Source of the DNA: JBJXHG01 sp046160865
GTDB lineage: Bacteria; Planctomycetota; UBA1135; GCA-002686595
NCBI GenBank assembly: GCA_046160865.1
Contig: JBJXHG010000011.1
Location: forward strand, 1-41,890
Direction of reading: 5' to 3'
Length of the DNA: 41,890 nucleotides
Each line of letters opens with the position of its first letter. The stretch's first letter is position 1. The notes under the pieces were generated by a model that was given only the letters and a program-made list of their open reading frames with translations, had not been told where the DNA came from and searched no databases. Shown piece after piece: positions 32,285 through 41,096 of the stretch. The position numbers were made by a program, and so were the translations under genes.

Positions 32285-32372
32285 CAGGTCAGCTGCGGTC
32301 GATTCCGATCCAACGCCTTGCTCCGTACAAGCTGACGCGATCTCGCGACGGACATGGTGAGAGATCCGGGCT
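32196..32372. repeat. 177-bp element with perfect 18-bp terminal inverted repeats
   Basis: AGCCCGGATCTCTCACCA (32196-32213) is the exact reverse complement of TGGTGAGAGATCCGGGCT (32355-32372). The 141-bp interior has no gene. A diverged copy in the opposite orientation lies at 41636-41767; the two share the ends plus internal blocks such as CGGTCGATTCCGATCCAACG at 32296-32315 (GTCGAATCCGGTCCAACG there). No clear target-site duplication is seen. It looks like a small non-autonomous mobile element (MITE-like), placed between array genes E and D at the signal-peptide start of D. Confidence 0.75.
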
Positions 32373-32537
32373 AGCCTCGATTGCGGTCCGAGAACGCGGC
32401 TCCGAACGAGTGGGTGCGACCGCAGCAAGATGTGGCGACAGATGCGGGCGAGTTGCGCCCGGCAGTGCGGCATTCGTTCGAATCGCGTCGTCGTCATTTG
32501 GAGTCGCCCTGCAAGGAACCCTCGTTGCGAAGAACGG

Positions 32538-35474
32538 TCAACGGACTTCGCGCCCGTTGACCCACACGCGCGTGACGCTCGTCGCGCCCGCCAGCGGCTC
32601 GCCGTCGAGCAAGAGCACGTCCGCATCCATGCCGGGCTGAAGCCGTCCGACGCGCTCGTCGATCGCGAACATGTCGGCCGCAACCGACGTGAGCGCACGC
32701 AACGCGGCCTCCGGGCTCATGCCTTGTGCCACCGCATAGGTCGCGATCATCGCCAACTCGGCCGCACCCTCTTCCGCCGCACTGTGGAACGCGACCGGGA
32801 TTCCCGCGGCGGCGAGCTCGGCGAAGCGGTTGCGACGCTCGATGCCGCTCTTCGGCTCGATCGCGACGACGGTGTGACTGAGCAGAATGCCGGCGACGCG
32901 ACCGCGGATCCGCGCTGCGACCTTCCACGCATCGTTCGCACCGTAGAGCACGGGGCGGATGCCCGTCGATTCGAACGCGTCGACGCACGCGAGAATTTCG
33001 TCCTCGCGGTCGACGCCCACGACGACGGCGGCTTTGCCTTCGATCGCGCGGCGGAGCGGCTCGAGGTCCGGATCGACGGCCGGCGGCTTCGGCTCGCCCT
33101 TGATCTCCTTCTTCTTCTCGGGCTTCGGCTTGCGGAGCTCGGAACGTCCGGCGATCTCGAACTCGGTCGACGTGTGCTCGGCTTCGAACTCGATATTCGC
33201 GGCCGCGAGCGTCACGTGTCCCTTCAACTTGCCGTCGATCGTCTCGGCTTCGATCGCGACCGATCCGCGCGTTCCGTCACCGGACAGCGTCACCTTGCGT
33301 CCGTCGCGCTTGCCCGAGATCGAGATCAGATCGTCGGACAAACCCGCGCAACGCAGCGATCCGCGAATCGCGCCTTCCTCGTCGAGCACGTACAGACGGA
33401 ACCGGCTCGCGTCGAACGGCGGCACGGTGATCTTCGTCTCCCACGCACCCGTGATCGGCTGCGGAGGCTCCTCCTCGCCCTTCTTCTTTTTGCTCTTCTT
33501 CTTGTCGGCGTCGTCCTTGCTCTCGCCGTCCTTCTTGTCGCCTTCGCCCTTCTTCTCGGCGTCCGCGTCCTTCTTCTCGCCCTCGGCTTCCTTGTCCTTC
33601 TCGGTGGCTTCGCCTTCCTTCGCCGGCTCGTCGCTCGCATCGGCGGGCGGCTTCCAGCTCGCGAGCTTCTTCTCGTACTCGCTCCACTTCTTCGCGTACT
33701 CGACCGCCTTCGCGAGGACCTCGCGCAGGGATTCGCCTGCCTGCAACCGGTTGCGATCCGACCACTGGAAGCGCAACGCGACCGTGTCGCCGACGATCTG
33801 CTCGCCGAGGTCGGTCGCAGCCGGCTTGTACGCCATCATCGGCGCGCCGCCGCGGTTCGGAGCGCGCGGCGTGAGCACGACGGTCGTCACTCCGGCTTGC
33901 GCGACACGACGGTCGGCGAGATCGCCGGGCTCGACGAGCCGCTTCAGCTCGAACCGCGCGCCCGCCATCTTCGCCGAGCCTTCGAGCCCGAGGTGTCCGA
34001 GCGCGTCGATCATGCCCGGCATCGCGGCCTTGCCGCGCACGACGGTCGCTCCGCGCGGACGTCCGACGCGATTGCCGACGTCGACGATGCGTCCGTCTTG
34101 CATGAGCAGCTCGCCCGGCGTGAGGACGTGACCGTCGCCGAGGTGGAGCTCGTCGACCGCGACCACCACCGCCGACGTTTCGTACGCCTTGTACGCGACA
34201 TCGCCGTCTACCCACGTCGCGATGACGCTCGTGCCGAGCTCGAGCGGCGCACCGTTCAGCACCACGAAGTCCGCGTCCTTGCCGGGCGTCAAGCTGCCGA
34301 CGCGGTCGGAGACCCCGAGGATCTCGGCCGGCGCCAGGGTGATCGCGCGCAGCGCGTCGTCGGGCGACAGACCGCCGCGCGACGCGACCGACGCCGCGAA
34401 ACGCAGCTCGCTCGCCGGAACGTTGTTCGGCGTCGAGATCGCGAAGCGCACTTTCGCGGCGGCGAGCTTCGCCGCCGTGTCGAACGTCGGCCAGCGCGAG
34501 TCGCGCTCCTTGCCGAAGCCGCGCGTCGCGCCGTTCGGATTGACTTGCGCGTCGACGATGACGCTCGCGCCCGCGCGCGCGATCTCCGCCGCGACCACGC
34601 CGGCCTCGTCGGCCGAGTCGACGATCAGCGGGAGATCGTTCTCGCGGAAGAACTCGACGAGCGCGCGGATCTCGGTCTCGGTGCTCGCGGCCATGCGCCA
34701 CGGCTTGCGCGCCTGCAGGAGCTCGCGCAGCTCCGCGCCGACACCGGGTCCGTACGTGCCGCTGTCGTCCGCGCCCTTGGCGAGCTCGACGAGCTCGCCG
34801 AGCGCGACGATCGCGCCCATCAACGTGCGCGGCAACTGCGCCTCCTCCACCCCGAGACCGACGTCGACGGTGGCCGGAATCGGCGGACGCCAATAGCCGG
34901 GCGTGTTGCGCGCTTCCGCACTGACCGCGCCGTGGATCGCCGCGCTGCGCGACAGCACGCGACGCTCGTCGTCGGGCGCGCGCTTCGAGTCGAGCTTGAC
35001 GACGGCGCCTTGTCCGGCGATCAAGCGCCCGCGCGCCGGCGAGATGTAAGCGCTCGTGACGCCTTCGGCGAGCGCCATCGAATACGTCGAATAGAAGTCG
35101 AAGTTGTCGATGCCGAGCACCGCGGGATCGGCCGTCCGGTCCGACGGGCGCGGGTAAGGCAGGTCACCCGGACGACCGCTCGCGCCGTACGTACTGTCGG
35201 CTGCGACGAAACCCGGCACGATCACCGCATCGGGACCATAGTCGACGACGCGCGCGGCGGGCGGAACGACCAGGTCCTTGCCGACGGCGACGATCTTGCC
35301 GCCGTCGATGATCACCATCGCGTCCGTGAGCACTTCGTTCACGTCGACGCGGTGCACGCGTCCGGCTTTCACCGCGACGAGTCCGCTCGGTTCGGCGGAG
35401 GACGTCGGAGCGAAGCCGATGCTCGCCGCGCAAGCGAGGAGCGCGGGCAAACCGTGGCACACAGACCGCTTCAT
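32538..35474 (-). CDS. Array gene E: tandem double amidohydrolase-like protein
   Basis: 978 residues, the largest array member. The start ATG overlaps the gene F stop (ATGA). Signal peptide MKRSVCHGLPALLACAASIG. Domain 1 spans about 30-430: VPGFVAADSTYG in place of the metal motif, then VSDRVGSLTPGKDADFVVLNGAPL. Domain 2 spans about 435-978: MPGMIDALGHLGLEG keeps one histidine, then IDERVGRLQPGMDADVLLLDG at the end. Into domain 2 are inserted a Lys/Glu/Asp tract (about 616-669) and an all-beta segment (about 672-775; PITGAWETKITVPPFDASRF). The latter resembles small lipocalin-like domains that open with TGxW. Both domains lack HxH, so catalysis is unlikely. A fusion of two array units is the simplest origin. 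Confidence 0.88.
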   Translation of the reverse strand: MKRSVCHGLPALLACAASIGFAPTSSAEPSGLVAVKAGRVHRVDVNEVLTDAMVIIDGGKIVAVGKDLVVPPAARVVDYGPDAVIVPGFVAADSTYGASGRPGDLPYPRPSDRTADPAVLGIDNFDFYSTYSMALAEGVTSAYISPARGRLIAGQGAVVKLDSKRAPDDERRVLSRSAAIHGAVSAEARNTPGYWRPPIPATVDVGLGVEEAQLPRTLMGAIVALGELVELAKGADDSGTYGPGVGAELRELLQARKPWRMAASTETEIRALVEFFRENDLPLIVDSADEAGVVAAEIARAGASVIVDAQVNPNGATRGFGKERDSRWPTFDTAAKLAAAKVRFAISTPNNVPASELRFAASVASRGGLSPDDALRAITLAPAEILGVSDRVGSLTPGKDADFVVLNGAPLELGTSVIATWVDGDVAYKAYETSAVVVAVDELHLGDGHVLTPGELLMQDGRIVDVGNRVGRPRGATVVRGKAAMPGMIDALGHLGLEGSAKMAGARFELKRLVEPGDLADRRVAQAGVTTVVLTPRAPNRGGAPMMAYKPAATDLGEQIVGDTVALRFQWSDRNRLQAGESLREVLAKAVEYAKKWSEYEKKLASWKPPADASDEPAKEGEATEKDKEAEGEKKDADAEKKGEGDKKDGESKDDADKKKSKKKKGEEEPPQPITGAWETKITVPPFDASRFRLYVLDEEGAIRGSLRCAGLSDDLISISGKRDGRKVTLSGDGTRGSVAIEAETIDGKLKGHVTLAAANIEFEAEHTSTEFEIAGRSELRKPKPEKKKEIKGEPKPPAVDPDLEPLRRAIEGKAAVVVGVDREDEILACVDAFESTGIRPVLYGANDAWKVAARIRGRVAGILLSHTVVAIEPKSGIERRNRFAELAAAGIPVAFHSAAEEGAAELAMIATYAVAQGMSPEAALRALTSVAADMFAIDERVGRLQPGMDADVLLLDGEPLAGATSVTRVWVNGREVR

Positions 35475-36967
35475 TCCTTCTTGTCCTTGTCGTCGGTGTC
35501 CTTCTTCGAATCCTTCTCGCCGCGATCGACCTTCGGCTTCTCGACCTCGCTTTTGTCGCCGTGCTCGTCGTCGTGGACGTCGGCGTTCGCATCCGCGCCG
35601 GACGGAGCCGTGTTCTCCTGCTCGACGCCATCGATCAAGTGGCGCGCGCGCACGTCCTTCGAGCGGTCGTACGCGAGCTTGCCCTCGATGATCACGTATT
35701 GAACGGTCGTCGTGACCGCGAGCGGATCACCGGATAGCAGCAGCACGTTGCCGTCCTTGCCCACCTCGAGGCTCCCCACGCGGTTGCCGAGACGCAGGAT
35801 GTCCGCCGGCACTCGCGTCACGGATTCGAGTGCGACCTTGCGATCGAGTCCGTAGCCGACGCACAACGCCGCCTGGTACCAGAGCGACTGCGACGTCGGG
35901 TTCAACGACTGCAACGCGAACCGCACGTTCTTCTTCTGGAAGACGCCCGGCACGAACGTCTCGATCTCGTCGCCCGTGATCGGATCGCGCTCGACGTGCA
36001 TGAGGTTCGCGCCGAGGATCACGGGCACGCCCGCTTCCGCGATGACGTCCGCGGCCTTCCACGTGTCGCCGTCGAGCACGAGCACGGTGCTCGCGAGGAA
36101 TCCGTTCGTGCGCGCGACCTCAAGCGCGACGTGCACGGAAGACGCGCTGTCGCAGTAGAAGAAGGCCGGGATCTTGCCCTCGACGAGGCGCAGCAGCGGC
36201 TCCTGCTTCTCGTCGATCTCGCCGCGCGGGATCACTTCGAGGCCGGCGACCTTCCACGCCGCGCTGCCCTCCATCGCGCGTCCCTTCTTGTTCTCTTCCT
36301 TCTCGAGATCGCGGCCTTGGAACAGCGCCTCCCTGCGCGCGTGGTCCTTGCCGGCCTTCTTGTCCTGCACGAGCTTCTCGAGATAGAAGCGCAGCTCGGT
36401 GAAGGCACGCCGCAACGACTGCGCTTGCGTAGCGCGGGAACGGCCAGCGCGCGGTCCGGCGCAGAGCTTCAAGCCGGACTGACTCCGCACGACCATCTGC
36501 TCGATCGTGATGCCGAACGGCTTCACGATCATGCCCTGCCCACCGATCACGGTGGCGTTGCCTTGCTGGATGTTGATGGTCGTGACGCCCTGGCGCAGCG
36601 AGTCCTCGAAATAGACGCTGACCGGATCGATCGAATCGCGCACGTCGAGGAACGGCACGATCTCGACGCCCTCGTTCGGACGATCCATGCCGCGAAAGGT
36701 GTGCGCTTCGACGAAGCCGGGGAACGCGACGAGCTCGGGATGGTCGAGCGTCTCGGCGTCCCACGGCGCCGTCGCGTCGGCACCGATCGCTTGGATCTTG
36801 CCGTTCTCGATGACGATCACGCCGTTCGCGATGTCGGGGCCGCTGGCGCTGACGATGCGGCCGACTTTGATCGCGAGCTTGTCGGCGGCCTGTGCGGTGG
36901 GTGCGAGGACGACGAGACCGGCGAGCAGCGCACGGAACGTCGCGCGCGAGACGGAGGAAGACGACAT
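35471..36967 (-). CDS. Array gene F: amidohydrolase-like protein, metal site lost
   Basis: 498 residues from ATG 36967, with GGAG 8-9 nt upstream. Signal peptide MSSSSVSRATFRALLAGLVVLAPTAQA. Beta-sandwich KLAIKVGRIVSASGPDIANGVIVIENGKIQAIG. The metal motif reads AFPGFVEAHTFRGMD: one histidine remains and the second is Phe. The VGVTTIN-like segment (RQGVTTINIQQGNATVIGGQ) and C-terminal signature GNRVGSLEVGKDGNVLLLSGDPL are typical. About 50 C-terminal residues form an Asp/Glu/Lys-rich tail after GVEQENTAPSG. The stop overlaps the start of gene E. There is a 41-nt gap to gene G, the largest within the upstream half of the array. Confidence 0.87.
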   Translation of the reverse strand: MSSSSVSRATFRALLAGLVVLAPTAQAADKLAIKVGRIVSASGPDIANGVIVIENGKIQAIGADATAPWDAETLDHPELVAFPGFVEAHTFRGMDRPNEGVEIVPFLDVRDSIDPVSVYFEDSLRQGVTTINIQQGNATVIGGQGMIVKPFGITIEQMVVRSQSGLKLCAGPRAGRSRATQAQSLRRAFTELRFYLEKLVQDKKAGKDHARREALFQGRDLEKEENKKGRAMEGSAAWKVAGLEVIPRGEIDEKQEPLLRLVEGKIPAFFYCDSASSVHVALEVARTNGFLASTVLVLDGDTWKAADVIAEAGVPVILGANLMHVERDPITGDEIETFVPGVFQKKNVRFALQSLNPTSQSLWYQAALCVGYGLDRKVALESVTRVPADILRLGNRVGSLEVGKDGNVLLLSGDPLAVTTTVQYVIIEGKLAYDRSKDVRARHLIDGVEQENTAPSGADANADVHDDEHGDKSEVEKPKVDRGEKDSKKDTDDKDKKE

Positions 36968-37008
36968 GAAACTGGCTCCGGACGGTGGACGGTGAAAGCG
37001 GAAGGGCA

Positions 37009-38241
37009 TCATTCGCGTTCGCGTGGATCGACTTGGAGCACGCCGTCGAGCACGACGCCGACGACGCGCGAGGACGGTTCGAACGGCGGTCCACTCCACA
37101 ACACGAGGTCGGCGTCCTTGCCGACCTCGAGCGTGCCGACGCGCTTCTCGATGCCGAGCATGCGCGCGGGCGTGGAGGTGACGGCGGCGAGCGCCTCGTC
37201 GAAGGTCAAGCCGCCGCGCATCGCGTAGCCCGCCTGCATCGGCAGGCGATTCTCGATCTGCGGCAGCCCGTGGCTCGACAACGCGACCGGCACGCCGTGA
37301 TCGAGGAGCTGACGAGCGCAGCTCCACGCCATGAACGCGCTCTCGTTCGTCCGACCGCTCGGCGGAAACGGCGGCAGCACGACGGCCGTGTTCGAGCGCA
37401 CGAGCAGCTCGGGATCGCGCCACGCCTCCGCCGTCGCATCGAGGATCATGCGCGGCTTGCCGAGACCTTCGCGCTCGATCTCCTCCTTGAGGAAGACGGC
37501 CGTGCGGATGTCCTGCGTGGTCCAGGCTTGGATCGACAACGTGAGCTCGCCGCGCAGCACGGCCAGCAACTGATCGGAACCCGGGAACGCGCGCGTCTCG
37601 TCGCGCTGGCTCGCCGCCGCCTCGAACATCGCGCGTCGCCATTCCCACTCGACGCCCATGCGCGTCGTCGGACGGCGCGAGAAGAAGTCGTTCGGTCGCG
37701 GGAACGCCGGGTGATTGAAGAAGCTCGGCTGCTGGCCCATCGCGCCGCGCAGCACCGCGTCCGCGCGGACCGTGCGCGCCGCGATCGACTCGGGACCGCC
37801 GGTCTTGAGCACGATGCCGCGTCCACCGATCACGGCGAAGTCGGGCGGATTCACGAGCACCGTCGTGACGCCGCTGCGGAGCTGGCGATCCCAATCGATG
37901 GAGAACGGGTCGAGCGACTCGGCGACGCGCGCGCCCGGCACGATCTCGGAGCTCTGCTCGACCGAGTAGAACCCGCTCGTGATGCGCACGCTCGCATCGA
38001 TCAAGCCGGGCGTGACGGCGAAGACCTTGAGCGTTTCGTTGCTCGGCGATTCGTCGGACGCGACGCTGACGGTCGCGATCTTGCCGCCGTTCACGAAGAC
38101 CGTGCCCTTCTCGAGCGTGCGGCCCGCGCCGGTGTAGATGCGCTCGGCGAAGATCGTCCAACGCGTGCGCGGTTCGTCTTCACGCGGTTGCACGCTCGGT
38201 GCGGCGATCCAGGCCAGAGCTGCGACGAAGAGCGGGCTCAT
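37009..38241 (-). CDS. Array gene G: amidohydrolase-like protein, metal site lost
   Basis: 410 residues; the ATG overlaps the gene H stop (ATGA). Short signal peptide MSPLFVAALAWIAAPSV. Beta-sandwich WTIFAERIYTGAGRTLEKGTVFVNGGKIATV. The metal motif position is VTPGLIDASVRITSGFY, without histidine. Mid-protein GRGIVLKTGGPESI and C-terminal GIEKRVGTLEVGKDADLVLWSGPPFEPSSR follow the family. A LSSHGLPQIENRLPMQAGYAMRGG stretch replaces the usual Asp-containing NTDSP motif. There is no Lys/Glu tract. It is likely a non-catalytic exported paralogue. Confidence 0.87.
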   Translation of the reverse strand: MSPLFVAALAWIAAPSVQPREDEPRTRWTIFAERIYTGAGRTLEKGTVFVNGGKIATVSVASDESPSNETLKVFAVTPGLIDASVRITSGFYSVEQSSEIVPGARVAESLDPFSIDWDRQLRSGVTTVLVNPPDFAVIGGRGIVLKTGGPESIAARTVRADAVLRGAMGQQPSFFNHPAFPRPNDFFSRRPTTRMGVEWEWRRAMFEAAASQRDETRAFPGSDQLLAVLRGELTLSIQAWTTQDIRTAVFLKEEIEREGLGKPRMILDATAEAWRDPELLVRSNTAVVLPPFPPSGRTNESAFMAWSCARQLLDHGVPVALSSHGLPQIENRLPMQAGYAMRGGLTFDEALAAVTSTPARMLGIEKRVGTLEVGKDADLVLWSGPPFEPSSRVVGVVLDGVLQVDPRERE

Positions 38242-39320
38242 TGCTCACCTCCGTGCACACGCGCGCCGTCGATGTACACGGCGTCTATCGCGCTCGACAG
38301 CGCGAGTGGATCGCCGCTCCACAACACGACGTCGGCATCGAGACCGGGCGCGAGATTCCCGACGCGATCGCTCACACCCGCGATTTCGGCCGCGCCTTGC
38401 GTGAGCGCCTTCCACGCGACCGCCGGCGCTACTCCGTCGCGCACGCACAACGCGGCCGTGAAGCGGAGCGCAGATGCGTCGCGCCAAGGCGCGTCGAGGC
38501 CGAACGCGAACGGAACCCCAGCTCGCTCGAGCATGCCGACGGCGTCGAGCGTGCGCGGATGCACGCCCGCTTCGAACGGTCCCACGATCACCGCGAGCTT
38601 CGCTTCGCGCAGCGTGTCGGCGACCTCGCCGGCCCAATCCGCGCCGAAGATCGCGCCCTTGAGGCGATGGCGCGTCGCGAAGCTCGCCGCACGCTGCACA
38701 TCGGCGCGCGTGTCGGCCTCGAAAATGACCGGCAATCGGCCGGCTCGTGCTTCCGCGAAAGCACCTTTGGGCTCCGCGAACACGCGCTCGAGCTCCGCGA
38801 TCGCACCGGATGCGCTGGTCGGCGCGCGGTTCGAGACCAACGCGTCGGCGCTGAACGTCAGACACAGATGCGCACGGCTCTTCAACACCGAGCCGCCTGC
38901 GGTCTTGACCACGGCCGTCGTGCCGCTGGAGAGACCCTGCCGCGTCGGCGCGAGCAATAGGCTCGTGACCCCGGCGTTCACCAAGTCCTCGAACTCGGGA
39001 TGCCGCGGCGAGAACACGAGTCCCGATTGCGCTTCTGGGAGCAACGCGCGCGTCGGGTCGCGCAGGTCACCGGACGCTCCCGCGTATCCGTGCAGTGCAA
39101 CGAGCCCGGCGGAAGCGGAGCCGGCGTGCACGAACACCGGCGTGTCCGGCGGCGCGTCGACGTCGACACCGACGGCGCGAATCTTGTCGCCCTCGATCCA
39201 GATCCGGCCCCGTTCGAGCGAACTTCCATCGCCGAGCCAGACGCGATCGGCTTCGATGACGAACGACGCCGTAGCCTGGGCGGGCGGCATCGACAACAAA
39301 ACTGCGGTCGCGACGATCAT
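38238..39320 (-). CDS. Array gene H: short amidohydrolase-like protein, metal site lost
   Basis: 360 residues from ATG 39320, preceded by AGGAG 7-8 nt upstream and starting 5 nt after the gene I stop; the smallest member. Signal peptide MIVATAVLLSMPPAQATA. Beta-sandwich FVIEADRVWLGDGSSLERGRIWIEGDKIRAVG. The metal motif position is SAGLVALHGYAGASG, with a single histidine. The C-terminal signature is VSDRVGNLAPGLDADVVLWSGDPLAL. The barrel is shortened by about 50 residues relative to genes C and D, mainly between the GVTSLLLAP segment and the VIFEADTRADVQ strand. A non-catalytic exported paralogue is most likely. Confidence 0.86.
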   Translation of the reverse strand: MIVATAVLLSMPPAQATASFVIEADRVWLGDGSSLERGRIWIEGDKIRAVGVDVDAPPDTPVFVHAGSASAGLVALHGYAGASGDLRDPTRALLPEAQSGLVFSPRHPEFEDLVNAGVTSLLLAPTRQGLSSGTTAVVKTAGGSVLKSRAHLCLTFSADALVSNRAPTSASGAIAELERVFAEPKGAFAEARAGRLPVIFEADTRADVQRAASFATRHRLKGAIFGADWAGEVADTLREAKLAVIVGPFEAGVHPRTLDAVGMLERAGVPFAFGLDAPWRDASALRFTAALCVRDGVAPAVAWKALTQGAAEIAGVSDRVGNLAPGLDADVVLWSGDPLALSSAIDAVYIDGARVHGGEQ

Positions 39321-39324
39321 CGAT

Positions 39325-40776
39325 TCACTCCTTGGGCTCGACCACGACGCGGCCGGCCGAGATGACGTAGCGCACACGCCCTGCCGATGTGAGCGGCTCG
39401 CCGTCGAGCACGAGCAGCTCGGCGTCCTTGCCGGGCTCGACGGTTCCGATGCGGTCCGCGACATCGAGCGAGCGCGCCGCGCCGAGCGTCAGCGCGTCGA
39501 ACGCCTTCTCGCGCGCGAGTCCGTGCCCCACCGCAAGTTCGGCGAGCAGTGGGAGATCCCGGCTCGCTTCGGCGTCGGTTCCGCCGCTGCCGATCAGCAC
39601 GCGCACACCGGCATTCGCGAGTCGGCCGGCGAGCGATAGATCGGCCGCGTCGAACTCGTCGCTGCGACCGCGACCGAGCAGCGCGGGCCAGACGATGACG
39701 GGGATGTGGCGCTCCGAGAGCTGCGACGCGAACGAGAGCGACTCGCTGCCGCCAGCGATGATCAGGCGCAGTCGGTCGTACTTCGCCGTTCCATCGAGCA
39801 AGCCGCGCAGCTCCGCTGCGCGGTGGCTCTGCACGATCAAGGACACGTCGCCGTTCGCGACGCGGCCGAGGACTTCGTTGTCCTCGTCGTAGCGAGGAGC
39901 CTGCGGTCGCTTGTCCTCGGTGTACTTCTTCTCCTTGAACTCCTTGCCCTTCTCCTTGGCGTCCTTCTCTTCCTTTTCACGGTCCTTCTTGGACTTCTTC
40001 GCGTCCTTCTCGAGCTCCACTTCCTTCTCAGCGATCGTCTTCTGCCACGCTTCGAGCTCGTGCTTGTATTCCGTCTTCGAGAGCAGGTAGTTGCGCCCGC
40101 CCTCGATCGCCGCGAGCACGCGATCGACCTCCATCAGGCGATCGAACGGATCCACCATTTTGGGTCCCGAAGGAGCGAAGGCCAGCGCGCCCTCTTCGTC
40201 CTGGTCGGCGCCCTGCTGCTGGGCGAGGTTCGCCGTCAGACCAACGCTCATCGACACGTTGCTGTCGCGCAGCAGGACCGCGTTCGCACGCGGCACTTCG
40301 GGCGCGATGCGCACGACGGCGCCGAGACCGCCAACGCGGGAGGTAGCGCCGGCTTGAATGCGTGCGCACGTGACGCCCGCCCGGACTGCGTCGCGACGGA
40401 CTTGCTCCTCAGCGTTGAAGTCGACGCCGTCGACCGTCCGCGTCGCCGCCGATGTCGAACCGTCCGCCAGTGCATCCGGCGCAACGGCGACCGCGGCCCA
40501 CGGGTCCACGAACGCGGCGCAGATCCACTCGCCGGTGATCTCGCGAGCGCCATCGGGCTTGATCAGATCGGTACCGACCGCGATGACCCGCCCCGCGCGA
40601 ACGACCACGGCAGCGTTCTCGAGCGACTCGCCCGGTCGCACCATGACTCGCTTCGCGCGCAGGAAAAGCAGCTCGTCGGCTGCAATCGAGTCATTCCCGG
40701 ATTGCGCGGCGACAGGAGGCGCAATGCAGGACCAGAGACCGAGGAGACTGAGAAGGCCGGTGCCGACGTGCATCAT
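39325..40776 (-). CDS. Array gene I: first gene of the amidohydrolase-like array
   Basis: 483 residues from ATG 40776 (the second Met, at 40773, is also possible); only a weak ribosome site. Signal peptide MMHVGTGLLSLLGLWSCIAPPVAA. Beta-sandwich ELLFLRAKRVMVRPGESLENAAVVVRAGRVIAVG. The metal motif position is ICAAFVDPWAAVAV, without histidine. A long charged helix (about 245-300; EKEVELEKDAKKSKKDREKE) is the Lys/Glu tract of this member and may form a coiled coil. The C-terminal signature is VADRIGTVEPGKDAELLVLDGEPL. As first gene it should be read from a promoter in 40777-40980, where 11-bp-spaced direct repeats are seen. Confidence 0.86.
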   Translation of the reverse strand: MMHVGTGLLSLLGLWSCIAPPVAAQSGNDSIAADELLFLRAKRVMVRPGESLENAAVVVRAGRVIAVGTDLIKPDGAREITGEWICAAFVDPWAAVAVAPDALADGSTSAATRTVDGVDFNAEEQVRRDAVRAGVTCARIQAGATSRVGGLGAVVRIAPEVPRANAVLLRDSNVSMSVGLTANLAQQQGADQDEEGALAFAPSGPKMVDPFDRLMEVDRVLAAIEGGRNYLLSKTEYKHELEAWQKTIAEKEVELEKDAKKSKKDREKEEKDAKEKGKEFKEKKYTEDKRPQAPRYDEDNEVLGRVANGDVSLIVQSHRAAELRGLLDGTAKYDRLRLIIAGGSESLSFASQLSERHIPVIVWPALLGRGRSDEFDAADLSLAGRLANAGVRVLIGSGGTDAEASRDLPLLAELAVGHGLAREKAFDALTLGAARSLDVADRIGTVEPGKDAELLVLDGEPLTSAGRVRYVISAGRVVVEPKE

Positions 40777-41096
40777 GTTCCGTTCGCGAGCGAATGGCGG
40801 CTCGCGCGTACCGACTCGGCTGTCCCTGCGCATTCGCCTGCCGTCGGACGGAGCGGTGGGCGTGGCAGACAGCTGCGCGATCGGGGGCGCGCATGATAGT
40901 GGAACGCTTTGCGCGGTGGCGAGGGCCGGTAAGAAACCTTAACCATTGATCCGGATCGGCTTACGGTCGGCTTACTGCCGTTCGTCCGCCGCGCTGGGTC
41001 CGCGCTCTGGATACGCGCCTCGCAGCGGCGGGAATCCGCGCGCGCCACGCGGAGAAGCGGCGTTCGCTCCGAGGCCGTCGGCGGCTTGGCACCGCC
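40777..41096. other. Divergent control region of the amidohydrolase array
   Basis: 320 bp between array gene I (minus) and the hypothetical gene at 41097 (plus). It contains the direct repeats at 40956-40975 and an AT-richer stretch around 40929-40950 (GGTAAGAAACCTTAACCATT). That stretch may hold a -10 element, but I could not fix a -35/-10 pair. Confidence 0.4.
40956..40975. promoter_or_regulatory. Direct repeats TCGGCTTAC spaced 11 bp
   Basis: TCGGCTTAC occurs at 40956-40964 and 40967-40975, one helical turn apart, about 180 bp upstream of array gene I. OmpR/PhoB-type regulators bind direct repeats with this spacing. It is a candidate activator site for the array or the divergent gene. Confidence 0.35.

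Noticed and set aside
32430..35702. 1090-codon open frame on the plus strand opposite array gene E
   Set aside because: It is an antisense shadow in high-GC DNA: Arg/Asp/His-rich, no domains, no signal peptide, and it ignores the boundaries of the real genes on the minus strand.
36985..39639. 884-codon plus-strand frame opposite genes F-I
   Set aside because: Same artefact; the opposite strand carries clear amidohydrolase signatures, signal peptides and ATGA overlaps.
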